The position numbers and the translations under genes were made by a program. This document shows, one piece after another, positions 54,001 through 59,141 of a stretch of 59,141 bases of DNA; position 1 is the stretch's first letter, and each line of letters opens with the position of its first letter. A model generated the notes under the pieces. That model ran no database searches. It had not been told where the DNA came from and was given only the letters and a program-made list of their open reading frames with translations. The DNA is from an uncultured bacterium (GTDB lineage: Bacteria; Cyanobacteriota; Vampirovibrionia; Gastranaerophilales; Gastranaerophilaceae), in NCBI GenBank assembly GCA_949296245.1, contig CASFNW010000023.1, positions 1 to 59,141 of the forward strand, in the 5' to 3' direction.

Positions 54001-54539
54001 TGTTTTTCCAGCCCGTGATCCTGCAGCTCTATATAATAATCATCGCCGAACAGTCCTTTATAAAATTTAGCAGCTTCGTAAGAGGCTTCTTTATTTCCCT
54101 GAATAAATCCCTGTGCAATTTCACCCTGCACGCAGGCAGACAGACATATAAGCCCTTCATGGTGCTTTTCAATAAGTTCGTGGTTAATTCTTGGTTTATA
54201 ATACATGCCCTTGCATTTTGCAATGGACACAAGTTTTACAAGATTCTTATACCCAATCTGGTCTTTTGCAATAAGCACAAGATGGTAGGGATGTGTTTTT
54301 GCCGGATTTTTTTCCGTAATATCTCCGTCATACACGTAAAATTCACAGCCTATAAGAGGTTTTATCCCCATTTCTTTGGCTGTTTCATACATCTGGATTG
54401 CGCCGTACATATTGCCATGGTCTGTTATTGCAACAGCAGGCATGTCGTTTTCTTTTGCAAATTTACACAGCTCTTTTATGCGGATTGCGCCGTCTAATAG
54501 ACTGTTTTCTGTATGTAAATGTAGCGGTACGTATTGCAT
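51093..54539 (-). CDS. dnaE: DNA polymerase III alpha subunit
   Basis: The 1148-residue replicative polymerase starts with a PHP domain (PLHLHTENSLLDGAIRI, AITDHGNMYG), then the Pol III palm with PDVDIDFCVDRRGEVIDYV and GPGRGSAAGSLISYAL. A helix-hairpin-helix region and a C-terminal OB fold (KPVTICGLLTQVR) follow. The type is DnaE1-like. AAGGGGATG lies before the start. It stands alone between repeats and the small peptide gene. Confidence 0.97.
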   Translation of the reverse strand: MQYVPLHLHTENSLLDGAIRIKELCKFAKENDMPAVAITDHGNMYGAIQMYETAKEMGIKPLIGCEFYVYDGDITEKNPAKTHPYHLVLIAKDQIGYKNLVKLVSIAKCKGMYYKPRINHELIEKHHEGLICLSACVQGEIAQGFIQGNKEASYEAAKFYKGLFGDDYYIELQDHGLEKQKMSNPGLIQLAKDLDIKMVITNDSHYLKKEDADWHDTLLCIQTNSLKESNDRFRFPNDEFYVKTPEQLRDAFKWMEADMFEECIKNTVEVADKCHLIIEMGKYHIPYFELPPNFTSESYLEYLTLEGIKKRYGALTPKLKERMDYELGVINKMGFAEYFLIVSDFIHFAKRNDIPVGPGRGSAAGSLISYALEITDLDPIRHNLLFERFLNPERVSMPDVDIDFCVDRRGEVIDYVTQKYGADKVCQIITFGTLAARNAMKSVARVYDIPFAQSNQWAQLIPAEPKIKIDDALKEGMELKKLYDTDPTVKKLVDMAKAIEGLKNNTGMHAAGVIISKMPLSDVVPVEPSKEGLIVTEYTMIEDEHIGLLKMDFLGLRNLTIIHNALKMIEKRTGTKLDINNIPLDDKATFDLLQRGDTDGVFQLESAGMKKLVKDLKPSVFEDLGALVALFRPGPLNSGMVDDFVQRKHGRQKIEYAHPDLEPILKDTYGTIVYQEQIMQIFQTLADYSLGQADNVRRMMGKKQLEKMAEQKGLFVQNSAHHGMTQKQAEDLFEQIEKFAAYCFNRSHSAAYAFVAYQTAYLKAHYPVEYMSALLSSVSNDQEKTQLYIGECQKMGIKVLAPDVNKSNAKFTPDGNNIRFGLASIKNVGEGVIELIEKERVSKDGEFKSLYDFCTRIDYKSYNTRTLESLIKSGAFSNIEKSRKQLIENLEPLISSAKRQSESKSLGQASLFAGMTTSAGVELDTYHLTGSDEEFDDKQIQAFEKEYLGFYVTSHPLSSIADKLPFLTTHNIADLKDMPNDKPVTICGLLTQVRQIPTKKDPTKFLKAGIIEDLTGKVEFVAFHKTLINCNSFIESEKKVIMSGKVQKRDEDQFNIIVDSVKPVDNSNIVTVSLNDEMKFEELVGLKDMLSHFKGGDPLVMSVKEPDGSNARILCDSHFWVEASNELVHAVNSNFNDRVAISVKSLDE

Positions 54540-54559
54540 TAATCCATCCCCTTGTAAAT

Positions 54560-54926
54560 CTGTCTGAGGCGGCCTCGCTTGTACCCGAGGGCATCCTGAT
54601 GCGTACGGGCACGCAAAAGCTTCGCTTTTGACTTAGCACCTCTCATAAAAGCAACATTTAGTTGCTTTTATTCGGCAGAGTCTCCATCCGAAACGTGCCA
54701 CAGGCACCTTTCGCACGGAGTCCTTGGCGTGCCAGTCAGATTTCGCTGTCTTGAAATCTGACGTTCCGCCGGAGTAACGTCCGGCTCCACAAGGGGCGTT
54801 CCCTCATTTTATTCGGTCAGCCCCGTCAGATTTCGCTGTTGACTGTGCCGGACTTGTTGATAAAAATGCACTTTGTTTATCGCACAGGTTCATCAAGCAG
54901 TCGGAGTCCGTTGACAATATGAAATA
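54560..54926. repeat. Repeat mosaic between dnaE and the prepilin-like gene
   Basis: It contains inverted hairpin 2 (CAAAAGC...GCTTTTG at about 54613-54630), inverted hairpin 1 (54647-54655 and 54661-54669), and a perfect 10-bp hairpin GTCAGATTTC/GAAATCTGAC (about 54735-54762). A CGCCGGAG/CTCCGGC-type stem and block E ending GTTGACAATATGAAAT (54926) complete it. The further 250 bases to the next gene are AT-rich with no clear feature. Confidence 0.75.
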
Positions 54927-55176
54927 ATTATCTCACAGGGGAAAATCTTTTTCAGCAGATTTTATAGAAACGTAAATATTTTATTTAACTAATTCTTGTA
55001 ATAAATATTAATAATTGAATAAATGTAAATGAATGTAAACTCTAAAGTTGCTGCCGTTAAAATCAAGTCTGATAAGGCTTTTTATATATAAACTGTAAAG
55101 AATAGATTCAAAAGTTGATGAAAAATACCGAATATATGTATATTATAAAAATATACTGTCTATATAAGGAGCACAA

Positions 55177-56937
55177 ATGAATAAAACTTTTTTAAAGAAA
55201 AGTTTCGGCTTTTCGCTTGCCGAAGCATTGATAACACTGCTTATCGTATGTCTTATTACACTTGCATCCATACCTGTTTTGACGAAGAAAAAGCGTACGC
55301 TTAATACTACTCACGGGTCATGGATATGTACAATAGATGAAAATGACAGGCACGTAATCTATTCATCAACAACAAATGCATGGACTCCCTCGGGTCAGTC
55401 TGACAAGTGTACGTTTGTTCCTCCGATAAACGCAAGGAACTTTGAAGTTACAATAGTCGGAGGCGGAGGCGGAGGAGCTTCCGGTTACACAGAACGTACT
55501 AAAAAAATATATAACAGCAGCCCTAATGAACAATACCATCTAGAGACTTTTAAAGCACCGGCAGACGGGGAATATGAATTTATTGTTATAGGCGGCGGCG
55601 GTCAAGGCGGTAACAGGCAAAATGACGGCAAAAATTGTAAAGAAAACCCGGGCGGTCCCGGTGGTTCCGGCGGGTTTGACCATGGATTTTTAAATTTAGT
55701 TAAAGGCGTAACTTATACAATCGTTGCCGCTGGAGGCGGTAGAGGCGGTGGCTACGCCGGTAACTATGGATATGATTCTTATGTATTAGACAGTAATGGT
55801 AATGTGCTTATCCTTGCAAAGGGCGGCTTAGGCGGCGGAGGCCGCTGGGGGCCTGCGTGCGGTAAATACAGCTCGGAATCAAATGACGGCTGCGGTAACA
55901 ACGGAAGACGCGGCGATGCAGGTTCGCCAAACGGCCAAATGGGAATAATTGTAATGGGTCACTATAAGTGTAGTAGTGATCTAAAATATTCATATCCCGG
56001 TTATTTATGTAAGATAGACGTTACAGGTTTGGGCAACTTAGCTCAATACCAAAATGCTATGAAAAATCACAAGATAGGAGACCTTTCTTGTGCTGACTTA
56101 TATGCTACTAAATACTTTGGCAGTGCTGCTTTTCAATTATTAACGTTAAAAACGTCAATAAATAATAATTTATATAATCGCAAATATCTTGTTCTTTCTT
56201 ACGGACAAGGTGGCAAGGGCCGTGACAGTAACGGCATATCGGCAGCTGACCCGGTAATTAATCCAAATGAAGGTTATCTGACAGATGCGGATGGTAATCT
56301 TATATTAGATGAAAACGGTCAGCCTCAGGAAGATCCTAGCGGAGATGAAAATACGCCTGCAGTAAATCCTATTAATCCGGGAACAGGCAGGGCAGACGGC
56401 TCAGCCGGTGTAGTGCTTATGCGATACAACATGCTCTTTTCGGGAGGTGCAGGCCAAGCAGCTCAACCGGTAAGACCTGCAGTTGTTCCGAGTATGAAAA
56501 AACTCGAAGCAACAATAGGCAGAGGCGGTACGGGAGCAGTAGCCCAGAATTCTAACGGAGGCCTCGGCGGTTCCAGCTATGTCACCATATATGCAAGTGA
56601 CAGAACAACAAGCTATAATGCATCCGGCGGCAGCGGAGGCTCTTCACAATGGAATACAACAGCATCTGCCTCTGCAACCGGAATCCTTGCCGGGCAGATA
56701 GGAGAAACATCTCTTGTAAAACTGCTCAAATCTAATGCAACGGGTGGTATACCGGGGTATTATAAAGATGATGCATCTAAATCTCCCGATGGTCAGGCAA
56801 TGCCATATAAAGACAGAAATTACTTTGGTGCCGGAGGCGGCGGAGGAGGCGCAAAAGGTTCTTCCGGTGCAGAATCCGAGGAAATCTGGGGTAAAGGCGG
56901 TAAAGGCGCCCCCGGTGCTGTGATTATCGAATGGTAA
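55177..56937 (+). CDS. Prepilin-like protein with a glycine-rich body, putative surface adhesin
   Basis: The 586-residue protein has a short prepilin leader (MNKTFLKKSFG, 11 residues), then FSLAEALITLLIVCLITLASIP with Glu at mature position 5, the classic type IV pilin/pseudopilin N-terminus. The body is very rich in glycine, with runs such as VGGGGGGAS (about residue 93), GGLGGGGRW and GAGGGGGGAKG near the C-terminus. Asp/Asn loops and several cysteines lie between them. Poly-glycine domains of this kind form rigid bundles in some phage adhesins. A surface or tip role is inferred. AAGGAG lies seven bases before the ATG. No pilus assembly genes are nearby. Confidence 0.82.
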   Translation: MNKTFLKKSFGFSLAEALITLLIVCLITLASIPVLTKKKRTLNTTHGSWICTIDENDRHVIYSSTTNAWTPSGQSDKCTFVPPINARNFEVTIVGGGGGGASGYTERTKKIYNSSPNEQYHLETFKAPADGEYEFIVIGGGGQGGNRQNDGKNCKENPGGPGGSGGFDHGFLNLVKGVTYTIVAAGGGRGGGYAGNYGYDSYVLDSNGNVLILAKGGLGGGGRWGPACGKYSSESNDGCGNNGRRGDAGSPNGQMGIIVMGHYKCSSDLKYSYPGYLCKIDVTGLGNLAQYQNAMKNHKIGDLSCADLYATKYFGSAAFQLLTLKTSINNNLYNRKYLVLSYGQGGKGRDSNGISAADPVINPNEGYLTDADGNLILDENGQPQEDPSGDENTPAVNPINPGTGRADGSAGVVLMRYNMLFSGGAGQAAQPVRPAVVPSMKKLEATIGRGGTGAVAQNSNGGLGGSSYVTIYASDRTTSYNASGGSGGSSQWNTTASASATGILAGQIGETSLVKLLKSNATGGIPGYYKDDASKSPDGQAMPYKDRNYFGAGGGGGGAKGSSGAESEEIWGKGGKGAPGAVIIEW

Positions 56938-56959
56938 TTATAAAGCAATATTTAGTTAT

Positions 56960-56994
56960 ACAGGTTCTTGATATCCAAGAACCTGTTATTTTTT
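56960..56994 (+). terminator. Rho-independent terminator after the glycine-rich gene
   Basis: CAGGTTCTTG and CAAGAACCTG arms enclose ATATC, followed by TTATTTTTTT. Confidence 0.85.
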
Positions 56995-57066
56995 TGAATA
57001 TAAATTTTATAAAAAATTTTTTAATGATAAAATATTTATTAAAGAACAATTAAAAAGGAATTGAGA

Positions 57067-58575
57067 ATGTCAGAAAACAATCATACTCCAACAATGAATG
57101 CACCGACTTTAAATGCAATCAGAAATACAAGAATACAAAAATTAACAGAATTGGCAGATAGGGGCATAAATCCTTATCCTTATTCATATGATAAAAATGC
57201 ATCAGCAAAAGCTTTGCAGGAAAAATACAAAGAACTGCCCGCCGGTGAAGAAACTAATGACGAATACAAAGTTGCCGGCAGAGTCATGGCAATGAGAAAC
57301 ACCGGAATGTTCATTGATTTGCAGGACGGTTCAGGTAAAATCCAGATATTTTCACACAAAGAAAACATGGACCCCGAAAAAATTAAGGCAATGAAACTCA
57401 TTGATATAGGAGATATTGTCGGATTTCAGGGTACTATCAGAAGAACGCCTAGAGGAGAACTCTCAATAAAAGCTACGGATTATAAACTCTTATCCAAAGC
57501 CCTTCTTCCTCTGCCGGAAAAATTTCACGGTCTTACAGATGTAGATACAAGATACAGACAGCGCTATGTTGACCTTATTATGAACGAAGATGTTCGTGAT
57601 ACTTTCAGAAAAAGAAGTCTTATTATCCAAAAAATAAGAGAATATCTTGCAAAAGCCGGATTTTTGGAAGTAGAAACACCGATTCTTCAAACAACAGCAT
57701 CAGGCGCGAACGCAAGACCATTCACAACGCATCACAACGCTCTTGATATGGATTTGACGTTGAGAATTGCGCTTGAATTATATCTGAAAAGACTTATCGT
57801 AGGCGGTGTGTCGGAAAGAGTTTATGAAATCGGCAGATGCTTCCGCAATGAAGGTATTGATACCCGCCACAATCCTGAATTTACCATGATAGAACTGTAT
57901 CAGGCTTATGCTGATTACAATGACATGATGACTCTTACGGAGAACATGGTTGCTTATGTTGCACAGGAAGTTCTCGGCACAACAAAAATTACTTACGGAG
58001 AACACGAAATAGACCTTACCCCGCCCTGGGACAGAAAGACAATGCTTGGTTCAATTAAAGAAGCTACCGGCATTGATTTTATGGAAATTTATGATGCCAA
58101 ACTTGCTATAGAAGCTGCGAAAAAGCTTAATGTACAGGTAGAAGACGATATGAACTGGGGTCAGGTTGTAGAAGCCGTATTCGAAGACAAAATCGAGCCT
58201 TCTTTGATTCAGCCCTGTCATATCATAGATTATCCGAGAGAAATTTCGCCTCTGGCAAAAGTTCACAGAGACGACTCAAGACTTACGGAACGCTTTGAAA
58301 CAAGAATAAACGGCTGGGAACTTGCCAATGCATTCTCAGAACTTACTGATCCTATTGACCAGAGAAGCCGATTTGAGGCACAGGCACTTGCAAAAGCAAA
58401 TGGTGACGAAGAAGCTATGGAGCTGGATGAAGACTTTATCACCGCACTGGAATACGGTATGCCTCCGACAGGCGGTATGGGTATGGGTATAGACAGACTT
58501 GTTATGCTGCTTACAAACTCTCAAACTATCAGAGATGTAATAGCATTCCCAACCATGAGACCGCTTGAGAAGTAA
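57067..58575 (+). CDS. lysS: Lysine-tRNA ligase, class II
   Basis: The 502-residue synthetase has an N-terminal OB anticodon domain (about residues 60-150, VAGRVMAMRNTGMFIDLQDG) and class II motifs: ETPILQTTASGANARPF, RIALELYLKRLIVGG with YEIGRCFRNEGIDTRHNPEFTM, and the final GMGIDRLVMLLT. It charges tRNA-Lys. A TTG at 57061 is in frame, but AGGA is eight bases from the ATG at 57067. Confidence 0.97.
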   Translation: MSENNHTPTMNAPTLNAIRNTRIQKLTELADRGINPYPYSYDKNASAKALQEKYKELPAGEETNDEYKVAGRVMAMRNTGMFIDLQDGSGKIQIFSHKENMDPEKIKAMKLIDIGDIVGFQGTIRRTPRGELSIKATDYKLLSKALLPLPEKFHGLTDVDTRYRQRYVDLIMNEDVRDTFRKRSLIIQKIREYLAKAGFLEVETPILQTTASGANARPFTTHHNALDMDLTLRIALELYLKRLIVGGVSERVYEIGRCFRNEGIDTRHNPEFTMIELYQAYADYNDMMTLTENMVAYVAQEVLGTTKITYGEHEIDLTPPWDRKTMLGSIKEATGIDFMEIYDAKLAIEAAKKLNVQVEDDMNWGQVVEAVFEDKIEPSLIQPCHIIDYPREISPLAKVHRDDSRLTERFETRINGWELANAFSELTDPIDQRSRFEAQALAKANGDEEAMELDEDFITALEYGMPPTGGMGMGIDRLVMLLTNSQTIRDVIAFPTMRPLEK

Positions 58576-58719
58576 AATTAAACAAAATAAGTATATATTG
58601 CGTAATTTGATAACAAAAATTATTATATATCTATGCAGTAATAATTTCTTTCTTGCATGATATGTAGGCAAGGTACGAGCCGTATATATCATGCAAGAAT
58701 CTATATACTATTCATTCTT

Positions 58720-58950
58720 TAAGAAAGATCCTTCGGTCCATTTGTTCCCTCAGAATGACGATTAGAAATTGAAATAGAGTCTCTGCCGAATAAAAGCAAC
58801 TAAATGTTGCTTTTATGAGTGGAGCTAAGTCAGAAACGAAGTTTTTGCGTGCAAGAACTATTGAAAAGGTGAGCAGTAGTGAGCCTGTCCTTACGAAGTA
58901 CCGCACGTCTGATTACAAGACACCTGCGGCAACTGCGACACCGGATTAGA
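58720..58950 (+). repeat. Mosaic repeat element, copy near the right edge
   Basis: An ATTCTTCGG-type hairpin block is followed by CTCTGCCGAA and hairpin 1 (58792-58800 and 58806-58814). Hairpin 2 with CAGAAAC and GTTTTTG (one G-T pair, loop GAA), the GAGCAGTAGTGAGCCTGTCC segment shared with 31283, and the end block follow. Confidence 0.8.
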
Positions 58951-59013
58951 TAATTGTCAGTTGCTGTTTAAGAAATAAATCAACAAAGTGTAATTATGAA
59001 GAAATGTAACAAT

Positions 59014-59046
59014 ATCTATATATACTGAATATAGATTTTTTATTTT
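59014..59046 (+). promoter_or_regulatory. Inverted repeat upstream of the right-edge gene
   Basis: ATCTATAT (59014-59021) and ATATAGAT (59029-59036) are followed by a T-rich run. It could be a terminator for upstream transcription or a control site for the gene starting at 59096. A GTAAGTAA direct repeat lies at about 59061-59077. Confidence 0.35.
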
Positions 59047-59095
59047 GTTTTTATATATATGTAAGTAATGTAAGTAAGTCGTAAGGAGACATAAA

Positions 59096-59141
59096 ATGGG
59101 TTTAGCAGCATCACAAGCAAGATTGTTACTTTTAACAGCAA
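59096..59141 (+). CDS. Start of an unknown gene, cut by the window edge
   Basis: Only 15 codons are visible (MGLAASQARLLLLTA). AAGGAG lies eight bases before the ATG, so the start is convincing. The N-terminus resembles a group of uncharacterised proteins I associate with Gastranaerophilales, but this is from memory and weak. Function is unknown. Confidence 0.6.
   Translation, partial: MGLAASQARLLLLTA

Noticed and set aside
53715..54497. 260-codon frame antisense to dnaE
   Set aside because: It is a shadow frame of dnaE, rich in Phe, Cys and His, with no recognisable domain.

Overview
This is an AT-rich bacterial chromosome segment with about fifty genes, almost all housekeeping, separated by intergenic spacers full of short structured repeats. 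My best guess at the organism is a non-photosynthetic, gut-type relative of cyanobacteria (Vampirovibrionia/Melainabacteria, order Gastranaerophilales) or something close to it. This inference rests on the low GC content, the efp-accB gene order, a bifunctional-nuclease (DUF151) protein, and the short N-terminus at the right edge (MGLAASQARLLLLTA), which resembles a protein family I associate with that lineage. No rRNA or other lineage marker is present, so it remains a guess.

Layout, left to right. (1) 1-2.8 kb: a LexA/UmuD-like self-cleaving repressor and a UmuC-type polymerase, followed by a repeat mosaic. (2) 3-4.8 kb: accD-accA. (3) 4.9-6.1 kb: repeats, a damaged tRNA-Arg(CCG) gene with duplicated and inverted tRNA fragments around it, and an orphan P-loop gene. 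(4) 6.2-9 kb: an isolated flhB, a FliA-like sigma factor and a histidine kinase in one operon, convergent with sdaAB-sdaAA. (5) 11-14.5 kb: trpS, coaBC, a Nif3-like gene and a secreted protein. (6) 14.6-18 kb: a 51-residue membrane protein, infC with an AUU start, efp and accB, all set among repeats. (7) 18.3-26.8 kb: folK, a flavoprotein, then murF-mraY-murD-ftsW-murG and a FtsB/DivIC-like gene. (8) 27-31 kb: a small basic protein, priA, a PC4-like protein and a GNAT-like protein. (9) 31.6-36.7 kb: metK, ilvB-ilvN and a DUF4127 gene. (10) 37-43.2 kb: a long coiled-coil protein, a small membrane protein, comEC, a DUF151 nuclease and tsaC/ywlC. (11) 43.5-51 kb: glyQ, an APC permease, a PepT-like peptidase, comF, rseP and a matrixin-like protease. 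(12) 51-59 kb: dnaE, a prepilin-like protein with a very glycine-rich body, lysS, and the first 15 codons of a gene cut by the window edge.

Three themes run through the window. First, the spacers carry a family of mosaic repeat elements. Their blocks recur in both orientations, and several hairpins keep their shape while the stem sequence changes completely. That is the signature of selection on structure, and it is the best candidate here for an undescribed system. Second, four genes (lexA-like, DUF151, folK, tsaC) have a -10 box ending exactly six bases before the ATG and no Shine-Dalgarno sequence, which predicts leaderless mRNAs. Third, DNA uptake and surface functions appear several times (comEC, comF, a prepilin-like protein), together with an SOS-type mutagenesis locus.
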